A stretch of 64,000 nucleotides of DNA from Planctomycetota bacterium (GTDB lineage Bacteria; Planctomycetota; UBA1135; GCA-002686595): the NCBI GenBank assembly GCA_026692665.1, contig JAPLOF010000063.1, positions 1 through 64,000 of the forward strand, in the 5' to 3' direction. A program made the translations under genes and the position numbers. Shown piece by piece: positions 1 to 10,840 of the stretch. Under the pieces are notes generated by a model. That model did no database searches and was not told where the DNA came from. It saw nothing but the letters and a program-made list of their open reading frames with translations. Within the stretch, counting starts at the first letter, position 1. The number at the start of each line of letters is the position of its first letter.

Positions 1-84
1 GAGTTGTGCCTGGCTCCGTACCGCCGCCGACAACCAAACGTCACGCATTCCGACAACGCCCCGGCACCCCAGCACCCCCTCCTC

Positions 85-1137
85 ATGAATCTCCCGCGAC
101 GACTTTCCGCACTCTCCGCCCTGCTGCTCGCGGCCTGCACCGCCGTCGTGCCTGCGCCGCAGCCCGGTCCCGGCGAAGCGCGACGCGAGACCGCCTTGCG
201 CGCGTTCCTCGACACGCTGGACGAGGCGCAGCTGCGCGAGGCCTCGGCGCCCCTCGATTCCAAGGACCGCGTCGACTGGCACTACATCCCGCGCGAACGG
301 CCGGGCATTCACCTGAAGGACCTCGATCCGCGCCAGCGGACCGCGCTCAACGCGCTGCTCGACGCGACGCTCTCGAGCCAAGGCCACCTCAAGGTCGACG
401 GCATCGTGCGGCTCGAGGACGTCCTCCATGACCTCGAGTCCAAGCCCGGCGCCCCGGCGACCCACCGTGATCCGGGGCTCTACGCCTTCCGGGTCTTCGG
501 CACGCCGGGTAGCGGCCCCTGGGCCTGGAAGCTCGAGGGTCACCACCTCTCGCTCAACTTCACCTCGGACGAGGACGGCCCCACGCGCACGACGCCCTTC
601 TTCGTCGGCGCGAACCCGGCGCGCATCCCAAGCGGCAAGTACGCCGGCTCGCGCGTGCTGGCCGTGGAGGAGGATCTGGGGCGCGAGATCGCGCTCGCGC
701 TCGACGAGCACCAGCTCGAGCACGCGCGCCTCGCGGGGGCGACGCCGATGGAGGTCGTCCTGGCGCCGGGCGTCGACCGGAACTTCGAGCATCCCGAGGG
801 CCTCTTGCTCGGCGACCTGCGCCCCGATCAGCTCGCCCTCGTCGAGCGCATGCTCGACGAGTTCGCGGGCAATCTGGCTCCCGACCTCGAGGCCCTGGCA
901 CGCGCGCGCTTCCGCGCGGACGGGCTCGACGCGCTGCGCTTCGGTTGGAGCGGCGGGACGCGCGTCGGCGAGCCCCACTATTGGCGGATCGCTGGTTCAC
1001 GCTTCGCGATCGAGTACGCCGACGTCGACGGCGGGGCGAACCACTTCCATTGCGTGTGGCGCGACTTCGAGCACGACTTCGGCGCGGACCTCTTGCGCGA
1101 GCACCTCGCCACGGATCACGCGCACGCCGGTCAGTAG
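85..1137 (+). CDS. DUF3500 family lipoprotein
   Basis: Predicted 350-residue exported protein. I start it at the ATG at 85, not at an upstream in-frame ATG, because this gives a clean lipoprotein signal: MNLPRRL, a hydrophobic stretch, then a lipobox LLAAC with the lipidated Cys near residue 19. The body matches the DUF3500 family: TPFFVGANPA in the middle, a tail with an HYWRIAG-like motif, then NHFHCVWRDFEHDFG and a final DLLREH. The family is common in planctomycetes and its biochemical role is unknown to me. The gene converges on the PilZ gene, leaving only about 10 nt between the two stops. Family assignment is from recalled motifs and not from a search. Confidence 0.8.
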   Translation: MNLPRRLSALSALLLAACTAVVPAPQPGPGEARRETALRAFLDTLDEAQLREASAPLDSKDRVDWHYIPRERPGIHLKDLDPRQRTALNALLDATLSSQGHLKVDGIVRLEDVLHDLESKPGAPATHRDPGLYAFRVFGTPGSGPWAWKLEGHHLSLNFTSDEDGPTRTTPFFVGANPARIPSGKYAGSRVLAVEEDLGREIALALDEHQLEHARLAGATPMEVVLAPGVDRNFEHPEGLLLGDLRPDQLALVERMLDEFAGNLAPDLEALARARFRADGLDALRFGWSGGTRVGEPHYWRIAGSRFAIEYADVDGGANHFHCVWRDFEHDFGADLLREHLATDHAHAGQ

Positions 1138-1147
1138 GAGCGACCTC

Positions 1148-1975
1148 TCAGAAGCTCGAGCCCCGCGGGCCGCCCTGCGCCTGCGCACGCTCCTGGAGCT
1201 GCAGCCGCTCCGCCCACGACTCGAGCCTCTGCTTGCAGGTGTCGAACATCGTGTCGCGCACGAACTCGAGGCCGACGCGCACGCTGGGCGTGCCCTGTTT
1301 CGCGCCGCGCACCGCCGCTCGCAGGCGCATCGTTCCGCCCGAACCGGGGAACGCCAGCAGGACGCCGACCTCGCGCGCCACGACGACCGACCGGGCCGAG
1401 CCCACATCCAGCTCGACCCCGACCCCCGAGACGGAGACGTCGACGACGCAGCCGCGGGCTTCGCCGCCGCGCCACGTGACGGTGAGCGTGGCCGCGAGCT
1501 CACCGCGCGGTTCGAACCGCGGGTGCCTGCGCCGGCTGAACCAGCGGCGCCACTCGGGCGTCACCTGGCGGTGCAACTCGTCCTCCTCGAGGAACTGCAA
1601 GCCATACCGGGTACCGCCGCTCTGCAGCGGCTCCGCAGTCGCGACGCGCGCCTTCAGAGTGAGCTCGGGCAGGCGCAACCCCGTCACGATCACGATGCCG
1701 GCCTGATCCACGCGGATCTTGGGATCCGTCGCGTAGCCGAAGCGCACCGCGGCGCCCGACCAGCAGCAGTCCTCGACGATCCCATGGAGCCGCGCGCCAT
1801 CGGGACGGCGGACCTCGACGCGCACGGTGGGGCCGTGCACGAGCGAAACGCGGTGGAACCGTCGACGCTCGGCTCCGGATGGACGTGCTCCCCGCACCTC
1901 TGGCCCGCCGACGAGGCGCAGGATGGAGGCGGGAGGCAGGGGGATGGACCGTGCTTGGCCTTCGGGGGGGCTCAT
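1148..1975 (-). CDS. Tandem PilZ-domain protein
   Basis: Predicted 275-residue cytoplasmic protein with two PilZ-like halves. The second half (about residues 140-260) carries the c-di-GMP signature: an arginine cluster RRRHPRFEPR followed about 30 residues later by DVSVSGVG. The first half (about 35-130) has ERRRFHR and a degenerate EDCCWSGAAV in place of D/NxSxxG, so it may not bind the nucleotide. The ATG at 1975 is preceded by AGAAGGG at good spacing. An open frame continues upstream, but it runs into the divergent hydrolase gene. Known PilZ proteins are c-di-GMP effectors for motility, exopolysaccharide or transcription. The partner here is not evident. Confidence 0.8.
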   Translation of the reverse strand: MSPPEGQARSIPLPPASILRLVGGPEVRGARPSGAERRRFHRVSLVHGPTVRVEVRRPDGARLHGIVEDCCWSGAAVRFGYATDPKIRVDQAGIVIVTGLRLPELTLKARVATAEPLQSGGTRYGLQFLEEDELHRQVTPEWRRWFSRRRHPRFEPRGELAATLTVTWRGGEARGCVVDVSVSGVGVELDVGSARSVVVAREVGVLLAFPGSGGTMRLRAAVRGAKQGTPSVRVGLEFVRDTMFDTCKQRLESWAERLQLQERAQAQGGPRGSSF

Positions 1976-2087
1976 GATCGCCCTTCTGGATCGGCCCCGA
2001 CCCCGGGCGACATGAACGAATTCCCCGTGAAGATCGTTCGCACCCGGAGCTTGCGGTTCGGGCGGGCGCGCAGTCTCTTCGACGCTC

Positions 2088-2981
2088 ATGTCCATCCCTC
2101 CCGCATCGCGGAACCCGCCCGTCTGGCGACCACGCCGCGTCCAAGCCGGTTCCTGGACGATCACGGCCCTGTCGGACGGCTGGCTGCGTCTCGACGGCGG
2201 GTCGATGTGGGGCGTGGTGCCGAAGGCGCTGTGGAACGCGTGGACGCCGGCCGAGGACGACAACACGATCCTCCTCGCGCTGCGCCCGTTCCTGGCCGAG
2301 CGCGGTGACGTCCGCGTCCTGGTCGAGCCGGGCGTGGGCGACCGCTGGTCGCCGAAGCTGGCGCGCATCTACGGACTGGTGCGTAAGCCGACGCTGCGCG
2401 ACTCGCTGCACGCCGCCGGGATCGCTCCGGAGTCGATCACGCACGTGATCGGGACGCACGCGCACTGGGATCACGTCGGCGCGTGGGTGGAGGAGCGCGA
2501 GGGTCGTTTGGGGCCTGTTTTCCCGCGCGTGAAGCACTATTTGCCGCGCATCGAGCTCGCCGTCGCGCGCGACGCGGACGCGGTGCGCCGCGCGAGCTAC
2601 CGCGCCGAGGACGTCGAGCCCATCGAGAGCGCGGGGATCCTGACGACGCTCGAGGGATCGACCGAGATCGTCCCGGGACTCCGCGTGCACGTCCTGGGCG
2701 GTCACTCCGACGGCGTCGCGGTGGTAACCTGGGACGAAGAGCGCGACGACGGCGCGATCTTCTGGAGCGACGTCGTCCCGACCGCTCACCACGTGCAGCC
2801 TCCGTACATCATGGCCTACGACCTCGACGTCGCGCGCAGTCACGCCGTGCGCAGCGAATGGCTCGCGCGCGCGGCCGAGCGCGGCTGGACCGGCTGCTTC
2901 TACCACGACGTCGACAACCCGTTCGGCCGGCTGCGGCGCGAAGGATCGCGCTACGCGGTCGAGCTCATCGAGGGACAGTGA
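2088..2981 (+). CDS. Metallo-beta-lactamase-fold hydrolase
   Basis: Predicted 297-residue soluble MBL-fold hydrolase. It shows the metal-binding THAHWDH motif near residue 125, then a GGHSDG histidine, the WSDVVPT aspartate strand, and a late FYHDVDNPF histidine. This is the usual order of a dinuclear zinc site. No signal peptide is visible. The family includes lactonases, hydrolases of small esters and glyoxalase-like enzymes, so the substrate cannot be read from the sequence. The stop codon overlaps the ATG of the acetyltransferase by 1 nt (TGATG), which suggests translational coupling. The PilZ gene is divergent, with about 110 nt between the two starts. Confidence 0.85.
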   Translation: MSIPPASRNPPVWRPRRVQAGSWTITALSDGWLRLDGGSMWGVVPKALWNAWTPAEDDNTILLALRPFLAERGDVRVLVEPGVGDRWSPKLARIYGLVRKPTLRDSLHAAGIAPESITHVIGTHAHWDHVGAWVEEREGRLGPVFPRVKHYLPRIELAVARDADAVRRASYRAEDVEPIESAGILTTLEGSTEIVPGLRVHVLGGHSDGVAVVTWDEERDDGAIFWSDVVPTAHHVQPPYIMAYDLDVARSHAVRSEWLARAAERGWTGCFYHDVDNPFGRLRREGSRYAVELIEGQ

Positions 2982-3400
2982 TGGACATCCGACCCATTTT
3001 CGAGCACGAGCTGGAGGACGTGTACCCGGTCGTCGCCGAGCTTCGAACGCATCTCGACCGCGAGGAATTCGTGTACGGCGTGAAGCGCCAGGCTGCCCTC
3101 GGCTACGAGCTGTGGGGGGCCTTCGAAGGTCGCGCGCTGATCGGCGCGATCGGCTTCCGGAGCGCGCACACCCTCGCGCGCGGCGCGCACCTGCACGTGG
3201 ACGATTTGGTGGTGACGCAGTCGCGGCGGAAGAGCGGGGTGGGCCGCGCGCTGCTCGAGCTGGCCGAGAAGGAGGCGCGCCGGCACGGGTTCGACAGCGT
3301 GTTCCTCGACAGCCGGCCGGACGCGCTGCCCTTCTACTACGCACTCGGGTACGCGCCGCACACGGCGACGCTCGTGGTCAAGAAGGTGCGCGCTACTTGA
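2981..3400 (+). CDS. GNAT-family N-acetyltransferase
   Basis: Predicted 139-residue GNAT acetyltransferase, a full single-domain length. The acetyl-CoA pyrophosphate-binding motif A is clear: HVDDLVVTQSRRKSGVGRAL, where RKSGVG is the Q/RxxGxG/A loop. This is followed by the DSRPDALPFYYALGY region typical of motif B. The start is fixed by the 1-nt overlap with the upstream hydrolase, and the two are probably one transcript. The acceptor substrate is unknown. The 3' end overlaps by a few bases the 3' end of a small convergent membrane-protein gene. Confidence 0.88.
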   Translation: MDIRPIFEHELEDVYPVVAELRTHLDREEFVYGVKRQAALGYELWGAFEGRALIGAIGFRSAHTLARGAHLHVDDLVVTQSRRKSGVGRALLELAEKEARRHGFDSVFLDSRPDALPFYYALGYAPHTATLVVKKVRAT

Positions 3401-3554
3401 GCTTCTCGTTGAGCGTGTCCGCGATGCGCTCGTGAGCGCGCATCGCGCGCCACCCGACGATCATCCAGAAGACGGTGGTGACGATCGCGGCGATCGTCGT
3501 GACGATGGCCAGGAGAGCTCCGGCGCCGGAGCCTTCGTTCGGGGTGAAGTTCAT
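3393..3554 (-). CDS. Small membrane protein (53 aa) downstream of kinase
   Basis: A short reading frame of 53 residues: MNFTPNEGSGAG, then one hydrophobic helix (about residues 13-34, ALLAIVTTIAAIVTTVFWMI), then a basic/amphipathic tail WRAMRAHERIADTLNEKLK. It begins 12 nt after the stop of the kinase gene on the same strand. It is therefore likely the third gene of a sigma factor-kinase-small protein operon. Upstream of the ATG, the purine-rich stretch in the kinase stop region could serve as ribosome-binding site, but it is not strong. The helix-plus-charged-tail layout is typical of small regulatory membrane proteins. I do not recognise a family. Coding status is inferred from position, composition and the sensible topology. 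Confidence 0.6.
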   Translation of the reverse strand: MNFTPNEGSGAGALLAIVTTIAAIVTTVFWMIVGWRAMRAHERIADTLNEKLK

Positions 3555-3566
3555 GGGGATAGCCGG

Positions 3567-4697
<1,131 letters not shown>

Positions 4698-4737
4698 GAG
4701 CACGTCCGCATGGGGAAGACGGATCGGGGTCGAGGCG

Positions 4738-5469
4738 TTACCGGTCCTCCCGAGGATCTGGAGCGGCCAGCGCGCGCAGCACCGCGTCCAGCTCGGCCGC
4801 GGCCTCGCCCGGGTCGCGCACGGTGTCCGCGACCTCCTGCAGGAGCGCGTCACGGAACCGTCGGCGCAGCCGGTGGACCGCCACGCGGAACGCCCCCGGC
4901 TCGAGGCCGGCGCGCGCGGCGCCATCGGCTCCGTCGCCGGTCGCGTAGAGGTGCTCCTGGAGAACGGCATGGAGGTCGCCGCGCCCCGTCGTGCGGTACT
5001 CGTCAGCCAGGTTCGCGAGCGCGCGCGCGACCAGCTCGCGTGCCCACGTGCGCTCGAAAGCGATCTCGGGATCCACCTCGCGGCCGGCCTGATCCGCGAC
5101 GAAACGCGACTCCGCATCGCCCAGGTCGATGGCCAGCGCGACGCGCCCGCCGCCGCGCTTCTCGGCCAGGTCCTGCGCGCGGCGGTTCGCGACGAAGTTG
5201 CGCAGAGCCGCGCGCAGGAAGGAGCGGAAACGTGCTTCCCCACGGACGACCCTGGCCAGGTCGTGCGTCTCGAGCAGGCGCGCGAAGAAGGACTGGACCA
5301 CGTCCTCGGCTTCGTGCGGCGCGACGCCGAGGTGGCGCGCGAACGCGTACAGCGGGAACCAGTAGGTCTGCGCCAGCTCGCCCAACGCCTCGCGCGCACG
5401 CTCCGAGTCCCCGGCGGCCGCGACGAGGCTCCAGCGCGTGGTCAGGAATCGGGGGTGCGGATCGGGCAT
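4738..5469 (-). CDS. ECF-type RNA polymerase sigma factor
   Basis: Predicted 243-residue sigma-70 family protein. Region 2 is recognisable in YAFARHLGVAPHEAEDVVQSF, followed by FRSFLRAALRNFVANRRAQ. A linker is longer than usual, and a C-terminal region-4 helix-turn-helix ends in AFRVAVHRLRRRFRDALLQEV. The N-terminus MPDPHPRFLTTRWSLV is typical of the kinase-associated ECF groups of planctomycetes and verrucomicrobia. The ATG at 5469 is chosen because region 2 follows at the usual distance. No anti-sigma factor is adjacent. The kinase gene directly downstream is the obvious candidate regulator, but that link is inferred. Confidence 0.88.
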   Translation of the reverse strand: MPDPHPRFLTTRWSLVAAAGDSERAREALGELAQTYWFPLYAFARHLGVAPHEAEDVVQSFFARLLETHDLARVVRGEARFRSFLRAALRNFVANRRAQDLAEKRGGGRVALAIDLGDAESRFVADQAGREVDPEIAFERTWARELVARALANLADEYRTTGRGDLHAVLQEHLYATGDGADGAARAGLEPGAFRVAVHRLRRRFRDALLQEVADTVRDPGEAAAELDAVLRALAAPDPREDR

Positions 5470-5503
5470 GCGGCGGCCGGATGGTAGCGCCGCGGCTTCG
5501 AAC

Positions 5504-8500
5504 CTACTGAGTCCGTGCTCGCGAGGAGCGCCCATCCTTCGTCGACCACGCGCCCTCGAGCTTGCGCGCTGCTCGCAGTCCCAACGTCGCGCCCTCGTAC
5601 CCCGGGTCTTCCGCGTCGCGGTGGGCCGATTTCGCGAAGATCCCGGCGCTGCCCCAGCCGCCGCCGCGGACAGCGTGCTTCTGCTCGGCGGTTGGAGCTC
5701 GCCGCAGGCCGTCGCCATCTTCCATCGGGTCGTCGGCCGGGCCGTAGAGGTCGCGGCACCACTCCCACAGGTTGCCCGCGACGTCGTGCAATCCGAACGC
5801 GTTCGCGCGGAGGCTGCCGACCGGTGCGTGCACCATCCAGCCGTCGTCCCACGGGTCGCAGCCCTCGCTGCCCGCCGCGAAGGTGCAGTACGACTGGTCG
5901 CGCACGTTGGCGGCATCCGCGAGCGAATCGGGCTTGTCGCCCGTCCACCACGGCGTCGAGGTCCCCGCGCGCAGCGCGTACTCGAACTGCGCCTCCGTGG
6001 GCAGTTGGAGCCCGAGGTTCGCGAGCCCCTTCTCCGCGGCCGTCCAGCTGACCATCTCGACGGGATTGCGCCGCGTCGCGAACTTGTCGCCGCGCAGGCG
6101 TCCGGGACGCAGCGCGCTCGGATCCCGTCCGGTCACGCGGCTCCACTGAGCCTGCGTGACCTCGTACTTCCCGAAGAAGAAGGGATCGAGCTCGACGTCC
6201 TGCGGCAACCGGGAGTCCTGGTCATCGAGGTCCGGATCGTAGTTGGGCTGCGATTCCTCGACCTTCTGCGTCCCGATCCAGGCCGTTCCGCCGGGCAGGA
6301 GCGTGAGCACGACGCCCGCGGCCTCGTCGGCCTGGATCGTGCCGCTGCCGCTGCGCACGGCGGGTTCGCCGGAGCCCACGTGCGTGAACTCCCACAGCCC
6401 CGTCGTCGGATCGCGACCGATGGGCAGGAGTCCGCTCTGCGGTTCGATGGCGAGACCCTTGTACTTGGGCTCGGCGGCGATGCCCGCGATCGCGCTCTTC
6501 CAGGCGTCCTGCGCCGGGCTCGCGGCGCGCGACTTCTCCTCGAGGGTCCGCGCCGTGTCGCGCCAGCGGCGGATGCGCGCGAGGCGACCGACCTCGGGTT
6601 CCGCGATCAGCTCGAGGCCGCTGACGACCTGGACCAGCGCGTCGTACTCCTGCTGGGCTTGCGGGTCGTCGAAGCGGACGGTCGTCTTGCGCTCGATCTC
6701 GCGCTCCACCGAGCGCAGGTTGGCGTCGAGCAGGATCGAGTTGCGCCGGAGGATCTCGATCTGTTCGGGCGTCCGGGCATCCTTCGCGAGCGCGGTGAGA
6801 TGTTCGAGGCCCTGGACGTAGATCGCCTGCTCGTCGCCGGACGCGCTTTCGAACGCGCGCTTGGCCTCGTTCTGCGCCTCGTCTTCACGGCCCGCCGCGA
6901 ACAGGGCCCAGGCCAGGGTGTCGTGGGCCATGTGGGCGCGCTTCGGATCCTGGACGAGCGCCAGGTCCAACGCGCGCCGCGCCAGCGCGAGACCGGTCAT
7001 CTCGCGTTCGTCCTGCACCCGGTCCGGACGCACGAGGTCCCAGGCGCGCTGGTTCAGCTCCTGCCAGCCGCCGCTGGCATCGGCGATCACGACCTTGGAC
7101 TCGTCGAATCGGGGACCCGGCTGGCCCGAGCGCGCCGCCAGCACCGACGCACTCCACGACTGGAGCTCGCGGAGGCGATCGATGCGCTTCATGTTCGCGT
7201 CGCCCTCGATGCGCCTGGCGGATTCGTCCGGCGTCAACTTCGTTCCGCGCGCACGCAACGCGTCGAGGTCGCGACGCAGCGCGTCGAGCCCAGGAATCTG
7301 CCCGTTCCCGTCGATCTCCGCCTCTGCGCGCTCGACCCACTCCTCGAGGGCGCGCAACGAGCCGGGGAGGATGCTGCCCAGTTTCGCCGCGTCCTGATCG
7401 AGCGCTTCGAAGCGCGAAAGAGCCTGTAGGGTCCGCTTCTCCTGCGCGGCACCGCGCGCTTGGTGCACCGCGTACGCAGCGACACCCACCGCGATCACGA
7501 GACCCGCCGCTCCGCCCGCGACGAGTTCCTTGTGGCGCCGGACCCAGCGCCGCGCGCGATACCCGAGCGTCGGTGCCTGCGCCGTGACGTGCTCGCCCGC
7601 GAGGAACGCCTCGAGGTCCGCCGCGAGTTCCGCCGCGCCGCCGTAGCGCCGCGCCGGGTCCTTCTCGATCGCCTTGTGGACGATATGTGCCAGCTCGACC
7701 GGCAGCCGCGGCTCGAGCTTCGACAGGAGCTTCGGTTCTTCCCTCAGCACCTGCGCGATCAAGCGCGGCTCCGTCTCGCCGTCGAAGATCGGCCGGCCGC
7801 CGAAGAGCTCGTACATCGTCGCGCCGAACGAGTAGATGTCGACGCGGCGATCCGTCTCGACCAGGTGCTTCTGCAACTGCTCGGGCGCGATGTAGCGCAG
7901 CGTTCCGAGGATCGCGCTCTTGTCCTTCGTCAGCGTGACCGACGCGTTCTCCACAGCCGCGAGGCCGAGATCCATGATCACGGCCCGCTCGTCCGGCCAC
8001 GTGACCATGATGTTCCCGGGGCTGATGTCCCGGTGGACGATCTTGTTCGCGTGCAGGTGCTCCAGGCCGCGCGCGGCTTGCGCGAAGAAGCGTGCCATCT
8101 GGCGCCAGCGGTCCTCGCCCCGATGCGAGGCCGTTGGGCGTCGCGGCACCACGGGGACGTCCGGGAACAGCTCGGCGCGCTCGCCGCGCGCGATCTCGAA
8201 GGCGCTCGACACGGCGGTGTCGAAGTCGGGCGAGCTCGACAGCGCCTTCGCGACCTTGGAGAGGTCGGCGCCGTCCACGAACTCCATCGCGTAGTAGTGC
8301 GTGCCGCGCGCCTCGCCCGACGCGTAGATCTTGACGACGTTCGGGTGCTCGCAGCGCGCCAACGCCTTCACTTCGCGCTGGAACCGGCCGACGGCGACCG
8401 CGTCCTTCGCGCGCTCCGGCGGCAGCATCTTGAGCGCGACCGTGCGCCCCAGGCTCGTCTGGCGCGCGAGGTAGACCGCGCCCATGCCGCCCTCGCCGAG

Positions 8501-9370
8501 CTTGCCGAGCACTTCGTATTCGCCGAAGCGCCGCTCGTCCGCGATCGGCGCTTCCGCCGCGGTGTCCGCACCTTCGGCCGCACCGAGCAGCGCGCGCAAC
8601 GCCGCGTCGGAACCCGGGAACGCCTTCTCGAGCTCGGCGCCGCCGAGCGTCTCGCCCGAGGCGTAGTCGAGGTACTCGGCGCGCCTGCCGAGTCCGTTGA
8701 AGCACCACAGCTGCTCGTTGTCGTCGTGGAAGAGCATCCACGGATGGAGCGCGCGCCAGGTGCCGGCGCTGCGCAGGTACAGGCGGCGCGGCAGGATGCC
8801 GTCCGGGACGTGCGTCGTGCCGCCATCCAGCACGACCGGTGTCTCCGACGACAGGTCCATGGCCCGCGCGACGCGCCCACCGGCCGCGTCGAGCGCGACG
8901 CTGTCGACGTGCACGAGCGTCGATCCCTCGGGCAGGAAGAGATGCTCGCGCCACGCCGCCTCGAGGCCGGCGAGCAGCGCGCGACCGCTGTCCTCGTAGA
9001 ACGCCGGCGCACGCGCCGAGCCGTGACCGAGCACCTTGTTCCGGTACGCCGGCAGCGCGTCGAGCAGGTCGCGCGGCGTGATGCTCTTGCGCTCCGAGCG
9101 CGTGCCCGTCGCCGCTTCGGTCAACGTCGCGAACAGCGCGAGTAGTGCCTCGTCCGCGATGGGCCGGTCCTTCGGCTTGAGCGCGCCGCACCACTGTCCG
9201 ACGCTCGCGCGCGCGAGCGATCCCGCGTTGGCCGGCGGCGCCGCCGCGACGCCGAGGCGCACGGAGACCTCCCACGCGAAGTAGGCGGTGTCATGCCGGT
9301 CCTTCGCCGACTTCGCATTGAAGCTGCGTCGGTGGAGGCGAGCGACGGGGAGGGGTAACGAAGACTGCAT
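5504..9370 (-). CDS. Ser/Thr kinase fused to formylglycine-generating-enzyme (SUMF1) domain
   Basis: Predicted 1288-residue membrane protein. Residues 1-280 form an N-terminal domain shared with the next gene (LPLPVARL, AKSAKDRHDTAYFAWEV, PRRLYLR, WCFNGLGRRAEYLDYASG). The kinase domain is about 283-590, with LGEGGMGAVYLA and VALKML, but the catalytic loop reads HRDISPGN with Ser in place of the usual Lys, and DFG is DLG. A transmembrane helix lies near 625-645. A helical stretch follows, and then an FGE-sulfatase domain from about 1027 to 1275 (GGTAWIG, YEVTQAQW, RNPVEMVSW, LPTEAQFEYA, GNLWEWC, VRGGGW). In such fusions the FGE-like domain usually acts as a sensor or binding module and not as a true sulfatase activator. 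It follows its paralogue by 16 nt. Confidence 0.9.
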   Translation of the reverse strand: MQSSLPLPVARLHRRSFNAKSAKDRHDTAYFAWEVSVRLGVAAAPPANAGSLARASVGQWCGALKPKDRPIADEALLALFATLTEAATGTRSERKSITPRDLLDALPAYRNKVLGHGSARAPAFYEDSGRALLAGLEAAWREHLFLPEGSTLVHVDSVALDAAGGRVARAMDLSSETPVVLDGGTTHVPDGILPRRLYLRSAGTWRALHPWMLFHDDNEQLWCFNGLGRRAEYLDYASGETLGGAELEKAFPGSDAALRALLGAAEGADTAAEAPIADERRFGEYEVLGKLGEGGMGAVYLARQTSLGRTVALKMLPPERAKDAVAVGRFQREVKALARCEHPNVVKIYASGEARGTHYYAMEFVDGADLSKVAKALSSSPDFDTAVSSAFEIARGERAELFPDVPVVPRRPTASHRGEDRWRQMARFFAQAARGLEHLHANKIVHRDISPGNIMVTWPDERAVIMDLGLAAVENASVTLTKDKSAILGTLRYIAPEQLQKHLVETDRRVDIYSFGATMYELFGGRPIFDGETEPRLIAQVLREEPKLLSKLEPRLPVELAHIVHKAIEKDPARRYGGAAELAADLEAFLAGEHVTAQAPTLGYRARRWVRRHKELVAGGAAGLVIAVGVAAYAVHQARGAAQEKRTLQALSRFEALDQDAAKLGSILPGSLRALEEWVERAEAEIDGNGQIPGLDALRRDLDALRARGTKLTPDESARRIEGDANMKRIDRLRELQSWSASVLAARSGQPGPRFDESKVVIADASGGWQELNQRAWDLVRPDRVQDEREMTGLALARRALDLALVQDPKRAHMAHDTLAWALFAAGREDEAQNEAKRAFESASGDEQAIYVQGLEHLTALAKDARTPEQIEILRRNSILLDANLRSVEREIERKTTVRFDDPQAQQEYDALVQVVSGLELIAEPEVGRLARIRRWRDTARTLEEKSRAASPAQDAWKSAIAGIAAEPKYKGLAIEPQSGLLPIGRDPTTGLWEFTHVGSGEPAVRSGSGTIQADEAAGVVLTLLPGGTAWIGTQKVEESQPNYDPDLDDQDSRLPQDVELDPFFFGKYEVTQAQWSRVTGRDPSALRPGRLRGDKFATRRNPVEMVSWTAAEKGLANLGLQLPTEAQFEYALRAGTSTPWWTGDKPDSLADAANVRDQSYCTFAAGSEGCDPWDDGWMVHAPVGSLRANAFGLHDVAGNLWEWCRDLYGPADDPMEDGDGLRRAPTAEQKHAVRGGGWGSAGIFAKSAHRDAEDPGYEGATLGLRAARKLEGAWSTKDGRSSRARTQ

Positions 9371-9385
9371 TGGTGGTTGACGTTC

Positions 9386-10840
9386 CTACCTGATACTCAT
9401 GACCGCATTCATGGACGCCATCTCCCTCGTGCGACGTGAGAGCTGGACAGCCAGCGTAATGCGGGCTAAGTGTGAAGCTGCATTCGAAATCTGATCATCA
9501 GATGGCCGCTGGTTTGTGGATCTACTCTCTACGTAGTGCTTGAGCATTGCCTGCACCGACATGCGTTGTTGTGAAAGTCGTGCCGACAAGAAGACCGTAA
9601 GTGCGCTTGCCATGTGTGTCAATCCAGATTGGTAAAAAATGGCGCGGTCAATGTCTTCTTGCGTATCGGTAGTGGGCTGCAATCCAGTAGGAATCCGGTA
9701 TCCAGATAGATAGAGAATGCGCGCTGCCCGCGATCTTATCAGCGGTGCATCGATGTTGCTGCCGAGATCAGGAGTTGTCAGGATTGCACAGCAAACCGGC
9801 ACGAGTTCGTCTAGTCCAGAGAACAACGCAAAAGAGTCATCGTATGCCTTGTTTATGCCCGTGAAAGTTGGTTCTGAAAGTTCGTGACTTGATCGAGCAC
9901 GCTCGTTGTTGCAGTCCAGGTCTTCGCCGCCTTCCAGCATTCGTGCAATAGCGGCTGAGGAGTTTGCTGCTACGGTGGCAAGGTCCGACTCAGTCAGGCT
10001 TGCCAGTGAGCCAAGGCCGGAGTCCCAGGTTGCCAATCCAAGTGAAGATCTCCCTTGCAGTTGGAGAGCCTGTGTGTCTGAGATTTGCCGCTGCATCCCA
10101 TTCATTCTTTCGGATGTAACTCCACTCCACTTGCCGGAGGGATAACCCGGGAGAGAGGTCCGCCTTGGTTCGCCGCTGTTTTCCCTTACCGCCAGGGAAC
10201 TCCGTTGAGCGGGTGCCTGGGAGTTGTTCGCGTTGGAGGCCTTTGCTTGGTCGAGCCTCGACGAAGGTGTGAACAGTCGTGAGATCGGCTGGTCGCCGAA
10301 TCCCAAGTGCTCGCGGCATCGTCCGATACTATCACTGGGGGGCAAGGCAACTTGCGCGGGGTCGAGCGCCAGTACATCTGCGGTATCTTGCAGAAGGCCC
10401 TCCTCTCCATGACGACTGGCTGACCACGCCAGGAGGGCCTCGGCCGACTCTCTCCACATGGCCCAGTCGTCCGATGTAGCATGTGGAGGCATTTCAAGAA
10501 GCATGGCAATCATCTGCGCGCTCTTGCCGCTCCAGAGTTCGATGTCAGAGAAATCAACTCTAGGCTGAAATAGGATGGCGCGTAGGCTTGGAACTGTGAC
10601 GAGCAAGAGGCCCGCAATACCCAAGGTGCCGAGCAGGCTAGCGGCGAACAGGTACTTCTGTGGTTCCCGTTTGACGGCGTAGAGTGCGCGCTCAAGTCGG
10701 CTCGGCGCGTGGGACAGGATGGGCTTTCCCGCGATCCAAAGCGTCAGATCGAGCGCTAGTATAGCGGCTGTCGGGTGCCGGCGTTCTGGCTCCTTGGTGC
10801 AGGCACGTAGTATGATCAAGGCCAGCAGCGGTGGCGCACC
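9386..10840. other. Segment of reduced GC within the kinase paralogue
   Basis: By eye this stretch is close to 50-55% GC, while flanking genes are near 70%. It encodes only the membrane-proximal and C-terminal part of the kinase paralogue. The reading frame is open throughout. The change is gradual near 10.8-11.4 kb and abrupt at the gene's 3' end. It suggests that this coding segment was acquired or replaced by recombination, or that it is under weaker codon selection. No repeats or mobile-element genes flank it. Confidence 0.6.

Noticed and set aside
5504-9370. FGE-sulfatase domain as evidence for sulfatase activation or sulfated-polysaccharide degradation in this locus.
   Set aside because: There is no sulfatase gene in the window, and in kinase fusions this fold is usually a binding or sensor module.
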